The position numbers and the translations under genes were made by a program. The notes beneath the pieces are model-generated. The model saw only the letters and a list, made by a program, of their open reading frames with translations, was not told the DNA's origin and did no database searches. This document shows, piece after piece, positions 1-7,003 of a stretch of 30,203 nucleotides of DNA; position 1 is the stretch's first letter, and every line of letters starts with the position of its first letter. This stretch comes from JAPLMI01 sp043798375 (GTDB taxonomy: Bacteria > Omnitrophota > Gorgyraeia > 2-01-FULL-45-10): contig JAZDOS010000023.1 in NCBI GenBank assembly GCA_043798375.1, positions 1 through 30,203 of the forward strand. The letters are read 5' to 3'.

Positions 1-795
1 TTAGGGCCTATCGATGCTCAAGTACGAATAGGCCGGACTACGATATCAGCTTATGATTACATGGAGTGGGTTGAGGAGAAATTAAAGGAAGCTGAAGCGA
101 AGGACCGTCTTAATCCTTTTGACGCGACTATGGTCGCTCAAATAAGCCCCGGCGAATTAAAAGGCGTTAATCATGCGCTGAAGTTCGCTGAAGATTTAGT
201 AGGCAAATGGCTTAAACAGTATAAGTTTAAGCACTGGAAGGTAACGGAGACTCAAAAGAAAACTGTTACTGAGGAAATGAAAGCAAACCGCGCAAAGGAG
301 ATCGCTCAAAAACTGATTGATCATAGCACATGGCGTTCACATGGGCGGTCAATTAAAATCATGGATTTAGAAAAGCTTGGTTTGAGAATCACAGAAATTG
401 AGAACGATGCGGAACTTAAAGACATTGTCTATCGTATCCAAGTTATATGTCGGTTATTGTTTGCGACTACGAATACGTATAAGATATTTGCTACGGAGAA
501 GGAAAAAATATTCAAATCGGCGGTTCCGGTGCAAGAGATGTCTCGAATTCCCAAGAATTTACAACGACCTGAAGTCGTAGAATTAGCGCAGAAGTGCCAG
601 CAGTGCGGGAAAGTCCATAAGATTTATGCTAAACTTGCCGATAATCCTCAGATTGATAAGGATTTCAAATCTAACGGGGTTGCTCCATTTCCTAAAGATA
701 ACAAGCTGGTATGCGACTGTGGGTTTGAAATGGACTTAGGTGGGGTACGCAATGAGATAGAAGTTAAGACGGGATTAAAAGTGCTTGATTCCTGA
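1..795 (+). CDS. Serine dehydrogenase proteinase (SDH)/ClpP-crotonase-fold family protein, 3' part
   Basis: The reading frame is open from the first base, so the gene begins left of the window; the ATG at 61 is internal. The visible 264 codons start with LGPIDAQV, the segment that in SDH-type proteinases follows the catalytic ClpP/SppA-like core. They continue with the helical region typical of the family (KWLKQYKFKHW, then RAKEIAQKL and WRSHGRSI). The C-terminus carries CQQCG and CDCG pairs (about codons 198 and 239), a probable zinc-ribbon-like tail. SDH-family proteins are membrane-associated serine peptidases related to SppA; the nucleophile would lie upstream and cannot be seen. Family assignment rests on remembered family sequence and is fairly secure. 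Substrate is unknown. Confidence 0.8.
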   Translation, partial: LGPIDAQVRIGRTTISAYDYMEWVEEKLKEAEAKDRLNPFDATMVAQISPGELKGVNHALKFAEDLVGKWLKQYKFKHWKVTETQKKTVTEEMKANRAKEIAQKLIDHSTWRSHGRSIKIMDLEKLGLRITEIENDAELKDIVYRIQVICRLLFATTNTYKIFATEKEKIFKSAVPVQEMSRIPKNLQRPEVVELAQKCQQCGKVHKIYAKLADNPQIDKDFKSNGVAPFPKDNKLVCDCGFEMDLGGVRNEIEVKTGLKVLDS

Positions 796-829
796 CATGA
801 AATAGGGTAAACTTATGTAGGGTGAGAAT

Positions 830-1012
830 ATGAAAAAAGATAAGAATTTGAATAGACCTGACGAAAATAGCCTCTTGAGGTTCTTGCAGAAGACAAAAGA
901 GGGCAAATATGCTAAGATCGAACAAAGTTCGCTTTCTTTTGTTCGTTTTCGTGAAAAGAGTGAATTTGTTGAATCTGCCCCGGAAGAATCTTTTTATTAT
1001 AGCGTCAGCTAA
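830..1012 (+). CDS. Small hypothetical protein (60 aa)
   Basis: A 60-codon ORF starting at ATG 830, preceded by a purine-rich GGGTGAG about 5 bases upstream, and followed 35 bases later by a good hairpin-plus-T terminator. The product is charged and serine-rich, with no signal peptide, no membrane segment and no motif I recognise. It lies 35 bases after the SDH-family gene on the same strand and may be its last co-transcribed gene. The competing opposite-strand frame (764-1042) lacks an SD and looks like a shadow. It is a plausible but unproven gene. Confidence 0.4.
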   Translation: MKKDKNLNRPDENSLLRFLQKTKEGKYAKIEQSSLSFVRFREKSEFVESAPEESFYYSVS

Positions 1013-1047
1013 AACTTTAATCTTTTCATCCGATTGTGTCAAATAAT

Positions 1048-1077
1048 AGGGTCGCTATCTGTGGCGATCTTTTTTTA
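1048..1077 (+). terminator. Intrinsic terminator after the SDH-family gene and the small ORF
   Basis: An eight-pair stem (two G-U pairs) is formed by AGGGTCGC and GCGATCTT with an eight-base loop, running into seven consecutive T at 1070-1076. It closes the leftmost transcription unit. Confidence 0.6.
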
Positions 1078-1216
1078 TTGCGGTTAAGCTGTCTGGTAAA
1101 ATAACGGATTAAAAGGCGCTGGCTCGCTGATCATAAGTGTCCGAACTTGGCGAAGCCATCCACCCCAATTTTTGTTTTGACTATTTTCCCATTCCCGCAT
1201 AAAGTCCAGAATTCGC

Positions 1217-1244
1217 TTGTTTATGCTAATAATCCGACTATAAT
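1217..1244 (+). promoter_or_regulatory. Sigma70-like promoter for the methyltransferase
   Basis: TTGTTT at 1217-1222 and TATAAT at 1239-1244 are separated by 16 bases. Transcription would start near 1251, about 35 bases before the first candidate ATG. The stretch 1081-1216 between the preceding terminator and this promoter holds no gene I can support. Confidence 0.55.
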
Positions 1245-1259
1245 ATATATATAAAAAAA

Positions 1260-1278
1260 CCGAGAGGTTCCTCCTCGG
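1260..1278. other. GC hairpin in the methyltransferase leader; minus-strand terminator-like
   Basis: CCGA+GAGG pairs with CCTC+TCGG with one bulged C. On the minus strand the hairpin is followed by seven T (1253-1259 on plus), the form of an intrinsic terminator, yet no minus-strand gene precedes it. On the plus strand it sits in the 5' leader just before the start codon, where it could limit ribosome access. Confidence 0.4.
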
Positions 1279-1285
1279 CTTAACG

Positions 1286-2032
1286 ATGATGAATCCCAAA
1301 GTTTGCAAAGCGAAAATTGACATGGCAACTATAAAAGAACTGCTCGTTTATAAAATTCTAAGAGAGATATATCGCTGGTCATACGATTATTTTATATGGC
1401 CTTTAATAAATCTTGCCAATAGAATAAAAATCGCGGCTATTGACCATTTTTGGGAGAAAAAATTAGGCATAAAAACGGCTGATAATTCACAAGTTCAAGA
1501 TGATGCCACTATGTTTAAAGACAGCCTCATGTATGCGCCTACGCCATATCACGTTATTGAATTGATACTTAACCGATTGCAGTTTAGCCGTGACGATGTG
1601 TTTATAGACCTTGGCTGCGGCAAGGGAAGGGTACTATTAACTGTTGCTATGAAGAATTTAAAGAAGGTCATAGGCATCGAAGCGCGTAAAGATATGTTTG
1701 ATATAGCCATCGAGAATTTAAAAAGAAGCAATGTGAAGAATACGCCGGTGGAGATCGTGAACGCGGATGTTGCGACGTTCGATATGAGGGAAGGAACCAT
1801 CTTTTTCATGTACAATCCTTTCGGGGTCTACACCCATAAATGTGTAATGGAGCACATCAAGAATTCTCTGATAGTGAATCCGAGGCAGGTGCGAATAATC
1901 TATTACGGAGGAGGTCCCGATATCCATGACATCGATGGTTACAACGCATGGCTGGTGCACAAGAATAGATTTTTCGACATCTATAATGTAGATATATGGT
2001 ATTCTAAGTTTGTGGAAGTTCCCCGCCTGTAA
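1286..2032 (+). CDS. Class I SAM-dependent methyltransferase
   Basis: A 248-aa soluble protein. After a basic, aromatic N-terminal stretch of about 90 residues comes a Rossmann methyltransferase core: motif I DLGCGKGRVLL (about residue 109), an acidic residue after the second strand (IGIEA) and a motif IV-like FFMYNPFG (about 172). The conserved order motif I, acidic, NP-containing strand is that of small-molecule or protein methyltransferases; the substrate is not readable. ATG codons at 1286, 1289 and 1322 are all possible and none has a clear Shine-Dalgarno; I keep the longest. It stands alone between its own promoter and that of the next gene, and its 5' half is AT-richer than the downstream DNA. 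Confidence 0.75.
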   Translation: MMNPKVCKAKIDMATIKELLVYKILREIYRWSYDYFIWPLINLANRIKIAAIDHFWEKKLGIKTADNSQVQDDATMFKDSLMYAPTPYHVIELILNRLQFSRDDVFIDLGCGKGRVLLTVAMKNLKKVIGIEARKDMFDIAIENLKRSNVKNTPVEIVNADVATFDMREGTIFFMYNPFGVYTHKCVMEHIKNSLIVNPRQVRIIYYGGGPDIHDIDGYNAWLVHKNRFFDIYNVDIWYSKFVEVPRL

Positions 2033-2095
2033 CAAGCTGGTAAGGGTGGGGGTACGATGTCTCTTCCCATTCCCGCTTTCTAATTAACTTACCGA

Positions 2096-2124
2096 TGGAC
2101 AAATGGCCGGGGCGGGAGTATAAT
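2096..2124 (+). promoter_or_regulatory. Promoter implying a leaderless radical SAM mRNA
   Basis: TGGACA (2096-2101), a 17-base spacer and TATAAT (2119-2124) form a near-consensus promoter. The expected start point, about 7 bases past the -10, falls at 2131-2133, which is the ATG of the next gene. There is no room for a Shine-Dalgarno, so the transcript is probably leaderless. Confidence 0.65.
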
Positions 2125-2132
2125 AAAGCTAA

Positions 2133-3440
2133 ATGAAAATAGTTTTCATAGAGCCTACCGCTTCAGAGGGAAACGTCTACAGCAAGTCGTCCATGCCTCT
2201 ATTGGGCCCGGTCTACCTCGGGACCATCTTAAAAAAGAGGGGGCATGAGGTCGAGATCTACAACGAAGATATCCAGAAGCCCGATTATTCGAAGCTCGAC
2301 GCGGATCTCATCGGCATCTCCATCCTGACTTCAACGGCCAGGCGGGGTTATGAGATAGCCGGGCAATTCCCCAAAGAGAAGGTGATTATCGGCGGCGTTC
2401 ACGCAAGCCTGCTTCCGGATGAGGCTATTCCGTTCTGCAGGCAGGTCGTGGTGGGAGAGGCCGACGATGTCATTGTCGATGTGGTTGAAGGCAGGAGAAT
2501 CGAGCCTATCGTTTACGGCACGCCGGTTCAGGATCTGGATACTTTGCCCAATCCCGACTTCACATTGATCAAAGGCTTTTGGCCTTCGTTTCTTACCATG
2601 CCCATCTCTACGTCAAGAGGATGCCCTTTTGACTGCAGTTTCTGCTCGGTCACAAAGATCTTCGGCCGCAAATACCGTTTCCGCAGCGCGGAAAATATCA
2701 TCGAAGAGATGAAGTCCAGGCGCACGAGCTCGTTCTTCTTCGTGGACGACAACTTTACAGCCGATCCGAAACGCACAAGAAATCTATTGGAACTTCTGTT
2801 AAAGAATAAGATAAATCACTGGAACTGCCAGGTGCGCTGTGATGCCGCCAAAGATAAAGCGCTCTTAAGGCTCATGGCCGATGCGGGATGCAGGGCAGTC
2901 TGTGTCGGATTTGAGTCCATAAATCCCGTGACATTAAAGGCCTACCGGAAGAGGCAGACCCTCGATGAGATCGTAAGCGCTATCCGCTCCTTTCACAGAA
3001 GAAAGATAAAGATCCACGGCATGTTTATCCTGGGAGGGGAAGATGACGGTAAAAGCGCCATATGGGAGACCTTGAAGTTCACCATAAAACATAAGATCGA
3101 CACTATACAGATGGCGATACTCACTCCGTTCCCGGGCACAAAAGTCTATGAATCTCTCGACGCCGAGAGGAGGATCTTCACGAAAGACTGGAGCCTTTAT
3201 GACGGCCAGCATGTTGTATTTAATCCGAAGTTGTTATCGGCAAGAGAGCTGCAGATAAATGCCCTTCAGGCGTATACAAAATTTTATTCTCTGCGCAGGG
3301 CATTCGCTTCGCTTATTCAGCTGCATTTCAGAAATGCCATGTTCCGCGTCATAGGCCATTTTACTATCAGGGAATGGATAAAGCATAATTGCAATATGAC
3401 TTGGCTGGCGCAGCCCAGCCCATGCCGCAGGCAATCCTGA
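2133..3440 (+). CDS. B12-binding domain radical SAM protein
   Basis: A 435-aa protein that starts MKIVFIEP, the usual first strand of a cobalamin-binding Rossmann domain, so the ATG at 2133 is well placed. Residues 1-140 form that domain (IGISILTS, IIGGVHASLLPDEA, VVGEADD). Residues about 155-370 are a radical SAM barrel with CPFDCSFC (CX3CX2C, about residue 164) to hold the 4Fe-4S cluster, followed by FFVDDNFT and a GFES segment. A C-terminal extension of about 70 residues is of unknown role. Class B radical SAM enzymes of this kind methylate or rearrange lipids, antibiotics and cofactors; nothing nearby fixes the substrate. It is transcribed alone from its own promoter. Confidence 0.85.
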   Translation: MKIVFIEPTASEGNVYSKSSMPLLGPVYLGTILKKRGHEVEIYNEDIQKPDYSKLDADLIGISILTSTARRGYEIAGQFPKEKVIIGGVHASLLPDEAIPFCRQVVVGEADDVIVDVVEGRRIEPIVYGTPVQDLDTLPNPDFTLIKGFWPSFLTMPISTSRGCPFDCSFCSVTKIFGRKYRFRSAENIIEEMKSRRTSSFFFVDDNFTADPKRTRNLLELLLKNKINHWNCQVRCDAAKDKALLRLMADAGCRAVCVGFESINPVTLKAYRKRQTLDEIVSAIRSFHRRKIKIHGMFILGGEDDGKSAIWETLKFTIKHKIDTIQMAILTPFPGTKVYESLDAERRIFTKDWSLYDGQHVVFNPKLLSARELQINALQAYTKFYSLRRAFASLIQLHFRNAMFRVIGHFTIREWIKHNCNMTWLAQPSPCRRQS

Positions 3441-3488
3441 GATATCACGAGAAAATTATCCGGTTCTTCCCCGCAATTTTTAAAACCC

Positions 3489-3517
3489 TTGATAAGGCGT
3501 GCTATTGAGCCTATAAT
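3489..3517 (+). promoter_or_regulatory. Sigma70-like promoter for the GH130/GT4 unit
   Basis: TTGATA (3489-3494), 17 bases and TATAAT (3512-3517). An AGGAGG Shine-Dalgarno follows just before the ATG at 3536, so the leader is very short. Confidence 0.7.
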
Positions 3518-3535
3518 ACGAATATAGGAGGCCAA

Positions 3536-4555
3536 ATGATTGAAGTCAGGAACGAAGGCATAATACTCGAGAGTTCACACAATACATTCGATAGTCAGGC
3601 GGTCTTAAATCCCGCCTGCGTCGAGATAGACGGTGTAACTCACATGTTTTACAGGGGCGTGAGGCAGGGCGACATGGTTTCTTCGATAGGCTACTGTCAG
3701 TTAGCCGCTAACAAGGTCGTAAAGAGGCTCGACCGGCCCGTCCTTTTTCCGGAATATGATTACGAGAAAAAAGGCGTAGAGGACCCCCGGATCGTTTTTT
3801 TGGGCGGGATATATTATCTTTTTTATACCGCTTATGACGGTAAAAACGCCGTTTTCGCTTACGCCACAAGCACCGACCTTATCACTTTCGTAAAACACGG
3901 GGTAATATCTCCGCGTATTACTTATGCTGAAGCAGGCAAACTCCTTGGCTCGTCAAAGATAAGGGTAAGGGAGAAATATTTTATCTTTGAATCATATATA
4001 AGAGACAGGCAGGGCGCTGACATTCTGTTGTGGGAGAAGGATGCCTTTATCTTTCCTAAGAAATTTAACAATAAATTCGCGCTGGTTCACCGTATCCTCC
4101 CGGGGATTCAGGTGATTTATTTTGACGATTTTAAAGATCTTACCGATGATTATTGGAGAGAGTATATCGGGAATTTGGGCAGCCGCATTTTGCTCGAACC
4201 CAAATACAGGTTTGAAAGCAGGAATATTGGCGGCGGATGCCCTCCCATCGAGACTAATGAGGGATGGCTTTTGATATATCATGGCGTGGAGGACTCGCCT
4301 CAAGGCAGAATTTATCATGCGGCGGCCGCATTGCTGGACCTCGACGATCCGGCTAAAGTTATAGGGCGCATTAAGCGGCCCTTGTTTTCTCCGGCCGAGA
4401 AATGGGAAAAGCACGGAGATGTCGACAATGTTGTTTTTCCCACGGGAACCGTAGTGAAAGACGGCAGGTTATATATCTATTACGGCGCGGCCGATAAGCT
4501 CATAGCGGCTAAATCCGTCGACATGAAGGAGCTTCTGGCAGAACTCAAAAAATGA
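3536..4555 (+). CDS. GH130 family beta-mannoside phosphorylase-like protein
   Basis: A 339-aa soluble five-bladed beta-propeller protein of glycoside hydrolase family 130. Diagnostic stretches are GVEDPRIVF (about residue 83, the conserved Asp of the active site), YYLFYTAYD, PPIETNEGWLLIYHG (about 238) and PTGTVVKDGRLYIYYGAAD near the end. Members phosphorolyse or hydrolyse beta-1,2- or beta-1,4-linked mannosides; the length matches the family and there is no signal peptide, so it is cytoplasmic. The start has an ideal AGGAGG Shine-Dalgarno. Its TGA is directly followed by the ATG at 4556 of a glycosyltransferase gene, so the two are translationally coupled and probably act on the same glycan. 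Linkage specificity cannot be read. Confidence 0.88.
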   Translation: MIEVRNEGIILESSHNTFDSQAVLNPACVEIDGVTHMFYRGVRQGDMVSSIGYCQLAANKVVKRLDRPVLFPEYDYEKKGVEDPRIVFLGGIYYLFYTAYDGKNAVFAYATSTDLITFVKHGVISPRITYAEAGKLLGSSKIRVREKYFIFESYIRDRQGADILLWEKDAFIFPKKFNNKFALVHRILPGIQVIYFDDFKDLTDDYWREYIGNLGSRILLEPKYRFESRNIGGGCPPIETNEGWLLIYHGVEDSPQGRIYHAAAALLDLDDPAKVIGRIKRPLFSPAEKWEKHGDVDNVVFPTGTVVKDGRLYIYYGAADKLIAAKSVDMKELLAELKK

Positions 4556-4644
4556 ATGAAAACCTTTAAAATTATTTATTTATCCACTTTTCCCCCCCCA
4601 GGGAGTGCGGCATAGCCACCTTTACCGCGGACCTTACGGCCGCG
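4556..4644 (+). pseudogene. Frameshifted 5' end of the GT4 gene (C8 tract)
   Basis: An ATG at 4556, abutting the GH130 stop, opens a frame encoding MKTFKIIYLSTFPP, the expected first strand of the downstream GT4 protein. It then meets eight C at 4592-4599 and ends at TAG in the wrong frame. From 4600 the long frame resumes with RECGIATFTADLT, the natural continuation. Six or nine C would restore one frame. The cause could be an assembly or sequencing error, a real mutation, or a slippery phase-variable tract. Confidence 0.75.
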
Positions 4645-6813
4645 ATGGATAATTTGCTTGAACCTGCCGTCGAGTCAAGGGTGGCCGCGGTTAATATTGA
4701 CGATATATCGCGTTACCACTATTCAAAAAAGGTTATTTTTCAAATAAACCAGTATTCCGAGCAGGAATACGTTAAAACCGCTGAAAATATAAACAAAATG
4801 GACGAGGTCAAGCTCGTCAATATTCAGCATGAATTCGGCATCTTCGCGGGCAGATACGGCTCATACATCATTTCTTTCCTGGAGGAGCTTGAGAAACCCT
4901 CGGTTGTTACTTTTCACAGCGTCCTGCCTTCGCCTGAAGCCAGGCTTAAAACAGTAGTCCGTTCGATAGCCGAAAAAGCAGGCGGATTGGTGGCGATGAC
5001 CAATCTCTCAAGAGAGATTCTTATCCGCGAATACGGAATAGCTGAAGAAAAAATTTCGGTGATTCCTCACGGCATCCATTCCATGCCCTATACCTCCAGC
5101 GCAAAACCCAAGTCCGCCTTGGGCCTTTCAAAGAAGGTAAGCCTTTTGACATTCGGATTGTTAAGCAGGGGGAAAGGGATCGAACATGTAATAGAGGCGC
5201 TGCCCGAAGTCGTTAGCGCCTACCCGGATATTTTGTATATAGTCCTGGGGGTTACTCATCCGAATGTCCTGAAAAAAGAAGGGGAAAAGTACCGTAAATT
5301 CCTGATCCAGAAGGTCCACGATCTCGGGCTTTCTCCCTACGTGAATTTTTATAATGAGTATGTTTCCGTGGATAAGCTCCTTCATTTTTTAAGGGCCGCG
5401 GATATCTACATCTCAAGTTCTCTCGACCCGAATCAGGCCGTTTCGGGGACATTCTCTTACGCGTTGGGTTCGGGAAGGCCGGTAATTTCCACTCCTTTTG
5501 CGCAAGCCAGGGAACTCGTTACCCCGGAGGCGGGGATATTAGTTAATTTTAAGGACCCGGATTCTTACGCCGAAGCCATCATGAGGCTTTTGAAAGATTC
5601 TTCTTTGAGAGAGCAGCTTGGAAAGAACGCGTATTTCAGGACCCGCAATATGACATGGGAAAATATCGCCGTTGAGTATTCAAAGTTATTCTCAAAATAT
5701 TCCGGCGAGATCGCCGAAGTAAGCGAGCGCAAGAAAATTCCCCGCATCAACATTAGTCACCTTTTTCGCCTGACGGACGACTTTGGGATCATACAGTTCG
5801 CCAGGCTGTCCCTGCCGGATATCTCATCCGGTTATACGCTCGATGACAACGCGCGCGCCATGATAGCCGCGTGTTTATGTTACGGCGAACTGGGAAGAGC
5901 GTTTAAGGCGGTTTATCCCGATAAGCAGAAGAGCGAATTGCTCAAGCTCATAGAGGCATATTTACGCTTCATCGAGTTTGTTTTACGCGAGGATCGCGTG
6001 TTTTGTAATTATGTAAGATCCGACAGGTCAATAGATATCGAGCTTAACAAAAAGGACAATCTTGACGACGCTAACGGCCGGGCTCTCTGGGCATTGGCGG
6101 CTGTTGCCGCGGCCGATCACCTGCCGGAGAGCGCAAGGAATAAAGCCTTATCTTTATTAAAGAAAAGGATAGAAAGACACGGGATGTTTGAATCCCCGCG
6201 GGCAATCGCCTTTTACGTAAAGGGGGTAAGCCTCCTTTTAAAAAAAATGCGGGAGATCGAAGGCGAAGACTTGAAAAAGCTGTTGGCCTCCCGCTGCGAC
6301 AGGCTGGTGTCGCTTTATCGGGCTGTATCTTCCGGAGAATGGCAGTGGTTTGAAAATTACCTGACTTACTCGAACGCTGTTTTACCGGAGGCTCTTATTC
6401 TGGGGCATGAGTATACCGGTAACAGGGAATACCTGGATACAGGCGTTAAGACTCTGGATTTTCTTATAGGCAAGACTTTTATCGACGGGATATATGCGCC
6501 GATAGGCCAGGACGGCTGGCATCATAAGGATGGAGAGCGCCGCTATTTTGATCAACAACCGGAGGACGTGTCGGCGATGGTTTGCGCTCTTACTACGGCG
6601 TATTCAATAACCGGAAAGGATTCTTATAAAAAACTTATGCATGAAGCCTTTAACTGGTTTTTAGGCGATAACAGCCTGAAACAGGTTGTTTACGACAGGC
6701 TTACGGGTGGATGTTATGACGGCATAGGAGAAAGAAATATTAATCTTAATCAGGGGGCTGAATCTATTACGTCGTACCTTTTGGCAAGGCTTGCTATAAT
6801 AAAAGCGGGATAA
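4645..6813 (+). CDS. Two-domain protein: GT4 glycosyltransferase plus (alpha/alpha) barrel
   Basis: 722 codons from the first in-frame ATG; the genuine start is very likely 4556, about 30 codons earlier and separated by a frameshift in a C8 run. Residues 1 to about 355 are a GT-B glycosyltransferase of family 4: IQHEFGIFAGRYG, VTFHSVLPSP, IPHGIH (about 140), GLLSRGKGIEHVIEAL (about 171), and the nucleotide-sugar region with SYALGSGRPVISTPFA. From about residue 369 (LFRLTDDFGIIQFA, YTLDDNARAM) to FDQQPEDVSAMV (about 635) and NLNQGAESITSYLL it is helical, like the (alpha/alpha)6 barrels that often accompany such transferases beside GH130 genes. Cytoplasmic. Donor and acceptor unknown; the GH130 neighbour suggests mannose. 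Confidence 0.8.
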   Translation: MDNLLEPAVESRVAAVNIDDISRYHYSKKVIFQINQYSEQEYVKTAENINKMDEVKLVNIQHEFGIFAGRYGSYIISFLEELEKPSVVTFHSVLPSPEARLKTVVRSIAEKAGGLVAMTNLSREILIREYGIAEEKISVIPHGIHSMPYTSSAKPKSALGLSKKVSLLTFGLLSRGKGIEHVIEALPEVVSAYPDILYIVLGVTHPNVLKKEGEKYRKFLIQKVHDLGLSPYVNFYNEYVSVDKLLHFLRAADIYISSSLDPNQAVSGTFSYALGSGRPVISTPFAQARELVTPEAGILVNFKDPDSYAEAIMRLLKDSSLREQLGKNAYFRTRNMTWENIAVEYSKLFSKYSGEIAEVSERKKIPRINISHLFRLTDDFGIIQFARLSLPDISSGYTLDDNARAMIAACLCYGELGRAFKAVYPDKQKSELLKLIEAYLRFIEFVLREDRVFCNYVRSDRSIDIELNKKDNLDDANGRALWALAAVAAADHLPESARNKALSLLKKRIERHGMFESPRAIAFYVKGVSLLLKKMREIEGEDLKKLLASRCDRLVSLYRAVSSGEWQWFENYLTYSNAVLPEALILGHEYTGNREYLDTGVKTLDFLIGKTFIDGIYAPIGQDGWHHKDGERRYFDQQPEDVSAMVCALTTAYSITGKDSYKKLMHEAFNWFLGDNSLKQVVYDRLTGGCYDGIGERNINLNQGAESITSYLLARLAIIKAG

Positions 6814-6815
6814 GG

Positions 6816-6845
6816 GTATATGCTTTTCCCGTATATGCTTTCCCC
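6816..6845 (+). repeat. 15-bp tandem direct repeat
   Basis: GTATATGCTTTTCCC is followed immediately by GTATATGCTTTCCCC (one mismatch), just after the GT4 stop codon and upstream of the trehalose promoter. Its role is unknown; it could be a regulator site or a chance duplication. Confidence 0.5.
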
Positions 6846-6850
6846 TCTTA

Positions 6851-6879
6851 TTGAATTATTTTTTTTCACATGATATAAT
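6851..6879 (+). promoter_or_regulatory. Sigma70-like promoter of the trehalose unit
   Basis: TTGAAT (6851-6856), 17 bases and TATAAT (6874-6879). The predicted start near 6886 gives a leader of about 118 bases before the HAMP-OtsA gene. Confidence 0.65.
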
Positions 6880-6885
6880 TCTGGT

Positions 6886-7003
6886 AATAGTAAGGAGGCC
6901 GCGGTAAACGGGACTCGATACCGTAAAAAAAAACGGCAGCCCGGATCGCCGTCATCCCTTACCCCATAAGGACGATTTACAGCCGGGAGCAAGAGGTAAA
7001 AAA
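6886..7003 (+). promoter_or_regulatory. Structured 5' leader, candidate cis-acting RNA
   Basis: Three hairpins lie in a row: CGGTA/TACCG (about 6902-6924), ACGGC/GCCGT (about 6931-6950) and CCTTA/TAAGG (about 6956-6970). The loops of the first two contain CGGG and CCCG, which could pair as a kissing interaction. A GAGG Shine-Dalgarno precedes the ATG at 7004. An extra AGGAGG near 6893 has no start codon behind it. I do not recognise a known riboswitch class. The structure is visible by eye but not tested by covariation. Confidence 0.45.

Noticed and set aside
764..1042. Minus-strand 92-codon frame
   Set aside because: It overlaps the end of the SDH-family gene and the small plus-strand ORF, and shows no motif or ribosome binding site.
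1084..1323. Minus-strand 79-codon frame
   Set aside because: It covers a plus-strand promoter, a hairpin and the methyltransferase start, has no Shine-Dalgarno, and no family is recognisable. Its end (WLRQVRT...) vaguely recalls frames read across RNA genes or integrase tails, but I found no cloverleaf or integrase motif.
6886..7003. Known c-di-AMP (ydaO) or GEMM riboswitch
   Set aside because: The conserved core sequences of those classes as I know them are not found; kept only as an unclassified structured leader.
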